Part shown: positions 8,176 to 17,200 of the stretch, one piece after another
How the letters are laid out: every line of letters starts with the position of its first letter
Position numbering within the stretch: the stretch's first letter is position 1
Program-made: the position numbers and the translations under genes
The notes under the pieces: model-generated
Seen by the model: only the letters and a program-made list of their open reading frames with translations
Told to the model about the DNA's origin: nothing
Databases searched by the model: none
Source: a virus
Length of the DNA: 64,000 nt
Direction: 5' to 3' (one strand)
Virus record (IMG/VR): IMGVR_UViG_3300011115_001056
Location: 1 to 64,000 of that record

Positions 8176-10359
8176 ATGATTAAAAAGACTGCATCATCTG
8201 AGATTTTTGATATTTATGCATCAAGAATGATTTCAAAAAGAGCATTGCTTAATAAGGCTGCTGCATCGCCTGTTGGGGCTTTAAAATATATAGAAGAACT
8301 TGCTATAGGAGCCTCCAAGGTAGGAGCAAAAGAATTTGAGACAGCTACAATTGCGGCCCTTGGAAATCCCACAGCCAAAGCCTCGTTAAAAGTTATATCT
8401 GAAGCAACCGAGGCTGAAGCAAAAGGTCTTACAAAAGCTTTGGTAAATTCTTCAAAAATAACAGAAACATCAACGTTAATTCTTGCAAAAGCAGAGCAGT
8501 GTGGATATTCTGGTCTTAGCAGCTCTGATGACTTTTTGAAGGAGTTTTCAAAAGACTTTAAGGCTATGGGCGAAGATATGACAGTTTTAGGAAATACAGA
8601 AGCAGAATTAGCAGCCTTTTATACTAAACATAAAAAAGCAGTAGACTTTTATCAATTACTAAAAAAAGATCCAGAACTACTTCAGGCTTTTAAACAATCT
8701 TCAAAGCTAGGAGAACAACAATTATTACAGGGGGGCAGAGCAATTTCTCAGGCTGAGGCAGAAGCAGCTCATACTGCCGGTGGAGCAGCAAGAGAAGGCG
8801 CTGGTATCCTTGGAAGATGGGGGTCTAGAGCAACCTCCGCTGGAGTTATAGCCAGTAAGGTCATAGGTTTGGCTGCTTTGATTGGAGCAGGTGCCTTTTT
8901 AGCTAAAGGATATGACTCTCCAGTAGGAAAGGCAATAAGAGCCATTTTTTCTTCCCCTGAGTCCGAAAGACACATTAAGGCTGTAAAGGATGCAGTAGAC
9001 TGTATCAATAATATAGATCTTATTCCAGGAAGCCCTGCGGTGGCTGCTAGAGAAAAAATAATTAACAATATTGATATTTTCTCAAAATATGAAAGTGTAA
9101 ATAACATTACTGATCAAAAGGAACTTGTAGATACCGTAGATGCTGCAGGAATAGCATCTCAGGAACTAATGGGAGATGCCTCTACAGAAGGATCTTTCCA
9201 AAACTTCTTAGCCATAATTGCAGAAAATCCTGGAGATAATCTTTCTGGATATTCAGATCTACAGGCCGGTGGGGCTGGGGCGGTGGCAGGCGGGGCCGCT
9301 GGGTTCTTAATGGGAGGTCCAATAGGAGCCGCAATAGGAGCAGGACTAATAGGAACTGCCGGTTGGTATGCTATGTCAAAATATTATAAAAGCGAAATAA
9401 ATTGCATTGGCAATGCTGGGGATGGAATAAAACAATATAACGATCTATTTAAGTCAGTACTAGAAAAAGAAGGAAAAGAGACTTCTCAAAGATCATCTTC
9501 CTCTCAGGGAGCATCTTCCTCTACCATAGGAGAAACCAGTGCAACTCCCTTATTAGAAAATATGGTTGGGGCAATGAGTCAGGAAAAGATTTATAATGTT
9601 CCTGGTCTTAAAAATATATTCTTAAATGAAAAAAAGATTGTATCAAAAATAGTCGAAGAATATGGAGTTACTGAGGCATCAAGATTAATCTCTGGAGCAA
9701 ATCCAAATATAGGCCTTATATTAAAAACCATTTCAAATCCTAATATAAAAGAAACTATAAATGCAGAGACAATATCCGCAAACAAAGTTCTGCAGGATTT
9801 AGCAAAGGCAATTGTCTTTGGGGCCAGAGCTGCAGGAAAGTCCAGCCCGCTTTCTTCTAAAATAATATCTCAATCAAAAATAAAAGAAGATAAAATGAAA
9901 AAAGAATCAAAATCTATTAATAATCAGGAGTTATTACGAAAAGCTGCTCAAGCAAGAGTTTCTTATTTTGGAGACGCCAATTTGGGTCTCAAAGATCAAT
10001 TAACCAAATCATATTATGCTGGCCTTACAGGTATGTATAATGAAAAACCTCCCAAGAGACCCTCTGACTACAAAGATCTCTACGGCTTTCAAGAAGAAAC
10101 CGGACACGATCTTATGGCAGAGAGTCATCCAAAGTCTGTTACTTTAGCAGATGCAATGGGGAAGGGAGGATTGGTAGAAAATAACTTAGAGCAACAACAG
10201 AAGTCAATCTATGTTGCTACAACCACACCCAGTGGTAATTTTCAATCTAAGTACGCCCAAACTGTCAGCTATCTTCAAAAATTAGCTAAGGCAGCTGACA
10301 GTCAAGGCAAGAAAGAAGTTTCAAAACTTATCAATCAGACAATTCAAAAACTAAAATAA
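8176..10359 (+). CDS. Internal virion protein with two hydrophobic Gly/Ala segments
   Basis: A 727-residue Ala-rich helical protein. There are two membrane-like Gly/Ala segments: residues about 226-248 (VIGLAALIGAGAFLAKG) and about 370-400 (a GGAAGFLMGGPIGAAIGAG stretch). This combination of long amphipathic helices and glycine-zipper segments is typical of phage internal or ejection proteins that can insert in membranes, though no specific family was recognised. The C-terminus carries the helical hairpin KLAKAADSQGKKEVSKLI seen in neighbours. It sits directly upstream of the decoration and major capsid genes. It could equally be a head core protein that is released on maturation. Confidence 0.6.
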   Translation: MIKKTASSEIFDIYASRMISKRALLNKAAASPVGALKYIEELAIGASKVGAKEFETATIAALGNPTAKASLKVISEATEAEAKGLTKALVNSSKITETSTLILAKAEQCGYSGLSSSDDFLKEFSKDFKAMGEDMTVLGNTEAELAAFYTKHKKAVDFYQLLKKDPELLQAFKQSSKLGEQQLLQGGRAISQAEAEAAHTAGGAAREGAGILGRWGSRATSAGVIASKVIGLAALIGAGAFLAKGYDSPVGKAIRAIFSSPESERHIKAVKDAVDCINNIDLIPGSPAVAAREKIINNIDIFSKYESVNNITDQKELVDTVDAAGIASQELMGDASTEGSFQNFLAIIAENPGDNLSGYSDLQAGGAGAVAGGAAGFLMGGPIGAAIGAGLIGTAGWYAMSKYYKSEINCIGNAGDGIKQYNDLFKSVLEKEGKETSQRSSSSQGASSSTIGETSATPLLENMVGAMSQEKIYNVPGLKNIFLNEKKIVSKIVEEYGVTEASRLISGANPNIGLILKTISNPNIKETINAETISANKVLQDLAKAIVFGARAAGKSSPLSSKIISQSKIKEDKMKKESKSINNQELLRKAAQARVSYFGDANLGLKDQLTKSYYAGLTGMYNEKPPKRPSDYKDLYGFQEETGHDLMAESHPKSVTLADAMGKGGLVENNLEQQQKSIYVATTTPSGNFQSKYAQTVSYLQKLAKAADSQGKKEVSKLINQTIQKLK

Positions 10360-10376
10360 TTTAGGAGAATTTTAAT

Positions 10377-11039
10377 ATGGCACTCAAACCCCTCACACCT
10401 GGCTACCTTCCACTCGGCCAGTTTGACCTTCTCGATAGCTTTGCAGCCAACTTTGTTGGTGGCGAAGTCGGCGTCTTCACCACACTAGAGTCTGGCGATT
10501 ACTACGCCGCTGACGCTGGTGGCTCCTCTATCACCCCAGACGTAAAAGTAACTGGTGGATCAGTCGATTCCGGCGGCGGCCTTCTTTACGGATTAGTTGA
10601 CGAAGGATCCTCTGGTTACGGCACCTCTTTTGGCACTGTAATTGGTGGAACTGTCGGTCAGGGTACTGGCTTCGCTTCCGGCGTTGCTTCCTCTGGCGCA
10701 TCTGGTATCGTAGTCGTTGGCCCAAGAACCTCTTTCGGCTCTGGCAAGGCAACCCTTTGGACTCAACCCGGTCTTTATGGCATTACCTCTGATGCTTTCC
10801 TATCTGCAACTGTAACGGACCTTCCAACAACCGTAAATACCAAGCTTTATGGTAAGGTAACTGGCGGAGCAACTGCAGGTAAACTTACCAAGGTTGATAC
10901 CTCAAACGGTCGTCAAGCAGCAGTATTTGTAAACACTGTTTCTGATGGCTCCCTAGTTTCCACCTCTGCCGCAGCCGCTACTGGCTCAGCCTCAACCGCT
11001 GAGTACTACGCAGTTTACCTCTTAGGCGTATCAGCTTAA
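10377..11039 (+). CDS. Capsid decoration or second abundant head protein
   Basis: A 220-residue Gly/Ser/Thr/Val-rich, predicted beta protein with a strong AGGAG ribosome-binding site. It lies 30 nt upstream of the major capsid gene. Its codons are much richer in C-ending forms than the genes before it, as in the capsid gene, which suggests high expression. The opening (LTPGYLPLGQFDLLDS) and the long glycine-rich middle fit a head decoration or stabilising protein, usually encoded next to the capsid gene. No catalytic residues are visible. It could alternatively be an appendage protein. Confidence 0.65.
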   Translation: MALKPLTPGYLPLGQFDLLDSFAANFVGGEVGVFTTLESGDYYAADAGGSSITPDVKVTGGSVDSGGGLLYGLVDEGSSGYGTSFGTVIGGTVGQGTGFASGVASSGASGIVVVGPRTSFGSGKATLWTQPGLYGITSDAFLSATVTDLPTTVNTKLYGKVTGGATAGKLTKVDTSNGRQAAVFVNTVSDGSLVSTSAAAATGSASTAEYYAVYLLGVSA

Positions 11040-11069
11040 TTAACATAAAGATTAGGAGAATTAAATATC

Positions 11070-12110
11070 ATGTCAAACATCTTTAATACACACGGCGAAC
11101 TTAACGCCGGAAACGTCAAAGAGGCCCTTCAGCAGATCGTAAAATACGCTTCTATGATTGAAGAGCTTCAGCCATCCAATGCAGTAATCGCTTCTGGCCC
11201 ATCACTCAATGATGACCAGCGCGACGAAATGATCAAGCAAGCACTTCTTACTCAGGAAGGCAAAGTAGCTCTTGGTCAGGCAATGGCAACCCCAATTCGC
11301 CGCAACTTAGACTACTCAGGCGTTGGCCGTAAGGCTCTCGTTGTCGATCCACTTCCACAGGGCGCACTTCCAGTCTACGACCGCGACATCGACGTTGCAG
11401 CCGTAGTCATCTCTTCCAATGGTTCCGCTCCAGAAAGCCGTGTATTCGGTGACCGCGTAACTGTTCCAGAGTTCGAAATCGTCAGCAACCCAACCGTCCG
11501 TATCGCTGAAGTCAAGCGTCGTCGTTTCAACGTCATTGACCGTGCCCAGCAGAAGGCTCGTCAGGAAATCCAGGCCCAAGAGGACGCCAACGTCTTTGCA
11601 GCCCTCGACTTCGCATCTGACACCACCAAGGGTGGCGAGAATAGCAATCAGAGACTTGACCTAACCGACACCACTGTCACTGGCAAGCTCTCCAAGAATG
11701 GTATGCTCTCCCTCAAGCGTCAAATTGACCGTTGGGACCTTGTTACCTCCAAGTACTTCATGAACATCAATGAGTTCACTGATATCCTCGGTTGGGAATC
11801 TGCAGGTTCCATAGGCGCTTCTCAGGTTGACCCAGTCACCCAGAGAGAGATCCTTCAGACCGGTCTTTACGGTCAGATCTTTGGCGCAGACATCATTGTC
11901 TCCAAGATTGTTCCTGCTGGCAAGGCTTTCGCCACCGCAGAGCCAGAGTTCGTCGGTGTTATGCCTGTTCGTCAGGACATCGAAGTTCTTCCTGCAGACG
12001 AGCCAAAACAACTCAAACTCGGCTGGGTTGTCTCTGAGATCATCGGCATCGGTATCGTCAACCCACGCGGCGTTGCCGCTGGTACAGTCCAGGGCGCAGA
12101 GTCTATTTAA
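11070..12110 (+). CDS. Major capsid protein
   Basis: A 346-residue protein of HK97-fold type. A helical N-terminus is followed by a block conserved in myovirus capsid proteins (ATPIRRNLDYSGVGRKALVV then PLPQGALPVYDRD). Next come the long E-loop/A-domain strands with VTVPEFEIVSNPTVRI and a helix beginning RAQQKARQEIQAQEDANVF. The C-terminal domain ends in a beta segment with LGWVVSEIIGIGIVNP. It has an AGGAG ribosome-binding site, strongly C-ending codons, and a perfect rho-independent terminator immediately after. It is preceded by protease, scaffold and decoration genes, the usual order. There is no obvious long N-terminal delta domain, in keeping with a separate scaffold. Confidence 0.86.
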   Translation: MSNIFNTHGELNAGNVKEALQQIVKYASMIEELQPSNAVIASGPSLNDDQRDEMIKQALLTQEGKVALGQAMATPIRRNLDYSGVGRKALVVDPLPQGALPVYDRDIDVAAVVISSNGSAPESRVFGDRVTVPEFEIVSNPTVRIAEVKRRRFNVIDRAQQKARQEIQAQEDANVFAALDFASDTTKGGENSNQRLDLTDTTVTGKLSKNGMLSLKRQIDRWDLVTSKYFMNINEFTDILGWESAGSIGASQVDPVTQREILQTGLYGQIFGADIIVSKIVPAGKAFATAEPEFVGVMPVRQDIEVLPADEPKQLKLGWVVSEIIGIGIVNPRGVAAGTVQGAESI

Positions 12111-12132
12111 TTAATTAGGTAGATACCTCATT

Positions 12133-12166
12133 GGGCCAGGTAGGGAAACTTACCTGGCCCTTTTTT
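12133..12166 (+). terminator. Strong rho-independent terminator after the capsid gene
   Basis: A perfect 10-bp GC-rich stem (GGGCCAGGTA at 12133-12142 with 12151-12160), an 8-nt loop and a run of six T. This is the strongest terminator in the window, just after its most codon-biased gene. Confidence 0.92.
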
Positions 12167-12197
12167 ATGCTAATAGATTTAAAATAAGTGGTGTAAA

Positions 12198-12419
12198 ATG
12201 AACAAAACAAATATGAAAAATAGAATTAAATTTTGTCCTGCTTATGAAAAAAAAATTCTAGAAGCAAAACCCTCATCAGTCTCTAGAAGAGATCCTAATT
12301 TTATTGATATGTCTGATTTTAAAACAGATAATATTATTTCTGACTTTTTTGAATTTGAAAAAGAGCTATCAGAATTAAAGGCATCTAATAAAACTTCAGA
12401 ATCAGATAATGATAAATAA
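12198..12419 (+). CDS. Small protein, function unknown
   Basis: A 73-residue charged protein with no recognised motif, AT-rich codons and only a weak ribosome-binding site (AAGTGGTG). It lies alone between the capsid terminator and the DUF5659-like gene. The ORF is clean and in the prevailing direction, so it is probably real, but there is no independent support. Confidence 0.5.
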   Translation: MNKTNMKNRIKFCPAYEKKILEAKPSSVSRRDPNFIDMSDFKTDNIISDFFEFEKELSELKASNKTSESDNDK

Positions 12420-12537
12420 ATTATTATTCATTGATAATGACAATGATTAGACTCTAAGATACTGATGATATCGTGTTTTCTACTTATATTTTATTAATGT
12501 TATTATAGCAACAAACCGATAATAAAGAAGTGGAAAT

Positions 12538-12765
12538 ATGGAAGAAAAAACTTTTATAACATCAGATCTGTCACTTGCCGCCTTTTTAACAATGAAGGGG
12601 ATTTCTCTTCTTCGTTGTACAAAAACTGCAACTGGAAAGTTTGAATTTATTTTTGAAGATCCAGAGGATAAAGCTCCTGGATTATCAATGAATTATTTAA
12701 ATAGTGATTTTTGTAAATTTGATAATCACGTTAGAACTCTTAAAAAAATGTTATATAAAAATTAA
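12538..12765 (+). CDS. DUF5659-like small protein
   Basis: A 75-residue protein. The pattern TSDLSLAAFLTMKGISLL, then a KFEFIFEDPE strand and a final NHVRTLKKMLY helix, matches the DUF5659 family as I know it: small phage and bacterial proteins with a TSD.yLAA.L...G motif and unknown function. The ORF has its own leader with GAAGTGGAA before the ATG and a gap of about 100 nt after it. Its position between capsid and appendage genes does not reveal its role. Confidence 0.7.
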   Translation: MEEKTFITSDLSLAAFLTMKGISLLRCTKTATGKFEFIFEDPEDKAPGLSMNYLNSDFCKFDNHVRTLKKMLYKN

Positions 12766-12790
12766 AAATAATTTTAAAAAAGTAATTTTT

Positions 12791-12800
12791 CTATTAATAT
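12791..12800 (+). promoter_or_regulatory. TATTAATA element, candidate late promoter
   Basis: CTATTAATAT lies in the intergenic gap 68 nt before the ATG of the lectin-fold appendage gene. A small 6-bp hairpin (12803-12818) follows at once. It differs by one base from the T4 late promoter TATAAATA. The octamer is palindromic and also occurs in some coding regions, so the call is weak. Confidence 0.3.
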
Positions 12801-12868
12801 TATGCTACACTTGTAGCAGTTTAGTCATAAGTTAAGTTCAAACAATAAGTATTTTGGAGAACAGCTTT

Positions 12869-14239
12869 ATGGCAAGAGTTTTTCAAACCGGCTTTGAATT
12901 TCCAGGATCTGGAACAGTCATTGCCTCTGGAACATATTCTGGAACTCAGAATATAGGATCAGGCTATGTTCCATCGCTTGGACTTCCAGTAATTTCATCA
13001 GCAAACCCAGTTCATAAAATACCAGCAGGCTATTCTGGTGCACTCACATCACATAAGTCTATAAATGGACTTGGTGGCTCATGCTTTCTTGTACCTTACG
13101 GTTCTAGTACAATAACTTCCGTTGGTAACTTTTCAATACCAATATCTGAAGGGTATATCTCATTTGCTTATAAGCCAATAAGTACTTCTGCTGGATATAA
13201 GATAATAATAAAAAATTCTGCTGGAAATGCAATATTTCAAATACTACATAATGCCGGCGGATTTTCAATTTTAAGTTATGCAGGAGCCTCTCTTGCATCA
13301 TACTCTGCAACAACAATAGACACGACTGTTTGGTCATGGGTCTCTATTGACTTCAAGGTACATCCAACTGATGGCTATATAAAAGTCTATATAAATTCAA
13401 TGCTTGGATCGTCAACACCGACAATTCAAATAACGGGTTATGCGTTTGGTGCAACAGTTGGTGCATACAAAGCATCAATAATTGACATTTATGGTCTAGC
13501 AATTGCCTATGCATATTATGTTGACGATCTTGTTGTAAACTCAAAAAGCATATCATTTATATCTTCATCTGGAGCAGTATCCGCTGGAAATACAGTAACC
13601 GGATCTACAAGTGGAGCGACTGCAATAATAGATTATGTAGAATTATCTGATTCTACATATGGAACAGCAGGAAACGGAAGATTGACAATATCAAGAATAA
13701 CAGGTACATTTCTTGACGGCGAACAGATAAGCAATGGTTCTGGTTGGACATCAGCAATTCAGCTTGCTGGTGGTGGAGAGGCTGGACTAGATTTTAATTC
13801 TGCAAGACCATCAGAGACTTTTGTGCTTGGATTATCGCTTTCTGCAGACAGGGTTATAGAAATGACAGGCTCTGATGGAAATCAGACAAATAATTATGCC
13901 CTACTTAACGAGCAAATTGCTGATGATACAACATTTGTTGAGGCACTTGGCGTTTCTACTGCAATGGATCTTTATGAGCTTGAAGATATAATACAAAATG
14001 CAACTGTAATATCTGCAATATCAATAAATACAAGACTTAAAAAAGCAGGAGATATAAATACTGCAATTCTAGCCGTCGATCTAAATGGAACAACACAATA
14101 CTCTCAAGGAACTCTTGATATTTCAACAAACCTATCTTATAAAAAAAAGCACTCAATTGTTGACATAAATCAGGCAACGAATGATCCATTTTCTAAGCAG
14201 GAGGTAAATGATTTAGCAATAGGTATAAGATTTAAGTAG
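12869..14239 (+). CDS. Appendage protein with a lectin-like jelly-roll domain
   Basis: A 457-residue protein. The ATG at 12869 is chosen over an in-frame TTG at 12854 because GGAG at 12856-12859 sits 9 nt upstream of it. Residues about 80-220 look like a concanavalin/LamG jelly roll (ISFAYKP, IIIKNSAGNAIFQIL, WSWVSIDFKVHPTDGYIKVY) ending in DDLVVNS. A short beta module with NTVTGSTSGATAIIDY and GTFLDGEQI follows, as seen in phage structural proteins. The C-terminal ~130 residues form a mixed domain. Such proteins usually bind carbohydrate or serve as adaptors in tail fibres. The gene lies 9 nt upstream of the long fibre, so the two probably act together. Confidence 0.68.
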   Translation: MARVFQTGFEFPGSGTVIASGTYSGTQNIGSGYVPSLGLPVISSANPVHKIPAGYSGALTSHKSINGLGGSCFLVPYGSSTITSVGNFSIPISEGYISFAYKPISTSAGYKIIIKNSAGNAIFQILHNAGGFSILSYAGASLASYSATTIDTTVWSWVSIDFKVHPTDGYIKVYINSMLGSSTPTIQITGYAFGATVGAYKASIIDIYGLAIAYAYYVDDLVVNSKSISFISSSGAVSAGNTVTGSTSGATAIIDYVELSDSTYGTAGNGRLTISRITGTFLDGEQISNGSGWTSAIQLAGGGEAGLDFNSARPSETFVLGLSLSADRVIEMTGSDGNQTNNYALLNEQIADDTTFVEALGVSTAMDLYELEDIIQNATVISAISINTRLKKAGDINTAILAVDLNGTTQYSQGTLDISTNLSYKKKHSIVDINQATNDPFSKQEVNDLAIGIRFK

Positions 14240-14248
14240 GAGGTTAGC

Positions 14249-17200
14249 ATGGCTGGAGATGCTAACAATTCACAAGCATTCATTGAGGTTTCTTATGTGG
14301 ATCCTCTTGGTGATGCTTGGCTGGGAGCTCAAATATTTGCAGAGGTTGGAATTGAAACTCCAATTACAACTGGCACTTATGGCTCTGCAGCATATACAGA
14401 AATTGCAATAGTAGGAGAAAATGCTGCAGTAGCTAGCAAGATAAACTTAGAGATTTCATTTGACGGATCTTTAGGTATAACTCAGTCAAATTTTGCGATT
14501 GAAATCGCAGTTCAAGAATCAGTTATAGACCCAATAGATCCTAATCAAGGAAATAACAATATGGCAAGAGCATTTAATACTAAAATTTCAGGTGATCAAA
14601 TCACAGTCGAAGCCCGTGCTGGCGTCGGCACAGGTGGTATTGACACCAATGATGCCGGAGCCCTTAAGGCTGACTGGTCTGTCGTTGCAGACAAATCCTC
14701 CGTTGAGGCTGCAATCTCCGCTGAGGCTGTTACCCGTGGTTCAGCCGACACATCCCTCACAACTCGCGTAAGCTCCGAAGAAGTAACCCGCACCTCTGGC
14801 GATTCTTCTCTTACAGTGGCAGTTTCTGCAGAAGCCTCTTCTCGCGTAGCTGGTGACAGCTCTCTCACTGTAGCAGTTGCTGACGAAGTATCTAATCGTA
14901 CCGCTGGTGATCTATCCCTCACTACACGCGTCTCTTCTGAAGAGTCTGCTCGTACCGCTGGTGATTCCTCTATCGCTCTAGTTGTCAGCGCAGAAGTTTC
15001 TGCCCGTACATCTGGCGATCTCTCCCTCACCAATCGTGTTTCTTCTGAAGAGTCTGCTCGTACCGCTGGTGATTCTTCACTTACAATCGCTGTTTCTGAC
15101 GAAGCATCTTTCCGCGTATCTGGCGATCTCTCCCTTACTGTAGCAGTTTCTAACGAAGAGTCTGCCCGCACTTCTGGTGACCTCTCCCTCACCACCCGCG
15201 TTTCCTCTGAGGAGTCTGCTCGTACTGCCGGTGACTCTTCACTCACAATAGCTGTTTCTAACGAAGCATCTTCTCGTACATCTGCAGACCTCTCTCTAAC
15301 TGGCCGCGTTTCTTCTGAAGAAGTAGCTCGTGCAGGCGCTGACTCTTCTATCATCGTAGTTGTTGATGCAGAGACCTCCGCTCGTACATCCGGCGATCTC
15401 TCCCTCACTAATCGTGTTTCTTCTGAAGAGTCTGCTCGTACCTCCGGTGATCTTTCCCTCACCGGTCGTCTTTCCACCGAAGAGGCTGCTCGCGATGCTG
15501 GTGATTCTTCACTCACGATAGCTGTCTCTAATGAAGCATCTGCTCGTACTTCTGGTGATCTCTCCCTCACCAACCGCGTTTCTTCTGAAGAGTCTGCTCG
15601 TACCTCTGGCGATCTCTCTCTCACAAACGCACTTTCTTCTGAAGCTTCCGTTCGTGGCTCTGCAGACGTATCTCTTACAACTGCAGTCTCTAACGAGGCC
15701 TCTTCTCGCGTAGCTGGCGATAGCTCTCTAGTTGTAGCTCTCGATCTCGAAGCATCTATCAGAGGCTCTGCTGACACCTCCCTCACCTCCCGCGTCTCTT
15801 CCGAGACTGTTGATCGTGCTGCTGGTGACTCCTCTATCATTGTTCGCGTAAGCGTCATCGAAGCCGGCCTTGTTGCCGGTGTTACATGGATGGGTTCTTA
15901 CAATACTGTTTCTGATCTAACTTCTGCAATGATTGCACTTGCTCCAGTACTCAAGTCTGGTGGACCTGCTGCATTCAACGCAGCTGGCGGAACAGGCTCT
16001 GCAGTAATGGAAGGCTGGGCATACTACGTCAAGGGTGGTAACGACGCATACATCGTTGTTGCAGATCCAGATGGCGATCTCTCCATCTCTGGTTGGACCG
16101 GCTTCTCTCTCGTTAAGTTTGCAGACTTTGCCGAAATGGCAGGAATTGAGTCCAGCATAAACTCCAGAGTTTCTACCGAAACTTCTTCTCGTATTTCTGC
16201 TGATTCATCTCTCACCAGCCGCCTCTCTTCTGAAGAATCCGCTCGTACTGCTGGTGATTCTTCTCTAGTTGTAGCTCTCGATCTCGAAGCATCTATCAGA
16301 GGATCTGCTGATTCCTCCATCGTTGTAAGCCTCTCTTCTGAGTCTTCTAGCCGTGTTGCTGCTGACGGATCTCTCGCTACTGCAGTCTCTAACGAGGCTT
16401 CCAGCCGCGTAGCTGGTGATAGCTCTCTAGTTGTAGCACTCTCTGATGAGGCTTCTCTCCGTACTTCCGCTGATAGTTCCCTCACCAGCAGACTCTCCTC
16501 TGAAGAGTCCGCCCGCACTGCTGGCGATTCCTCTGTAGTAGTTCTTCTCGATGCTGAGGCTTCCCTCCGCACTGCTGCTGACTCCTCTATCATGGTTCTT
16601 GCTTCTGCAGAGACCTCCAATCGTATCGCTGCTGATGGTTCACTCACCACCAGACTTTCCGATGAAGAAGTTTCTCGTGCAGGCGCTGACTCCTCTATCA
16701 TGGTTCTTGCTTCTGCAGAGAAGTCCGAGCGTATTGCTGCTGACGGCTCACTCACCACAAGACTCTCCTCTGAAGAATCTGCTCGCACTGCTGGCGATTC
16801 CTCTGTAGTAGTTCTTCTTGATGCTGAGGCTTCCCTCCGTACTTCTGCTGATTCCTCTATTGCAGCTGTTGCTTCTGCAGAGAAGTCTGAGCGTATTGCC
16901 GCTGATGGTTCTCTCACAACTCGCCTCTCCTCTGAGGAGTCTGTCCGTGGTTCTGCCGATGTATCTATAGTTGCAGATCTCTCCTCTGAAGCAAGCTCCC
17001 GTGTTGCTGCTGATGGTTCCCTCACAACTCGACTCTCCAATGAAGAATCTGCTCGTACTGCTGGTGACTCTTCTCTCCATGTTTCACTCTCTAACGAATC
17101 AGCCTTCCGTGTTTCTGCCGATGGTTCCCTAACCACTCGTCTTTCCTCTGAAGAGTCAACTCGTAATTCAGCCGACGTATCCCTCACAACTCGTGTTTCA

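Noticed and set aside
12854-12868. TTG start for the lectin-like gene
   Set aside because: The TTG overlaps the GGAG ribosome-binding site of the ATG at 12869.
14596-15858. 420-codon antisense ORF across the first repeat array
   Set aside because: It is the reverse reading of the 54-bp repeat, whose codons happen to lack antisense stops. Its product is just an R/E/S-rich repeat with no start signal.
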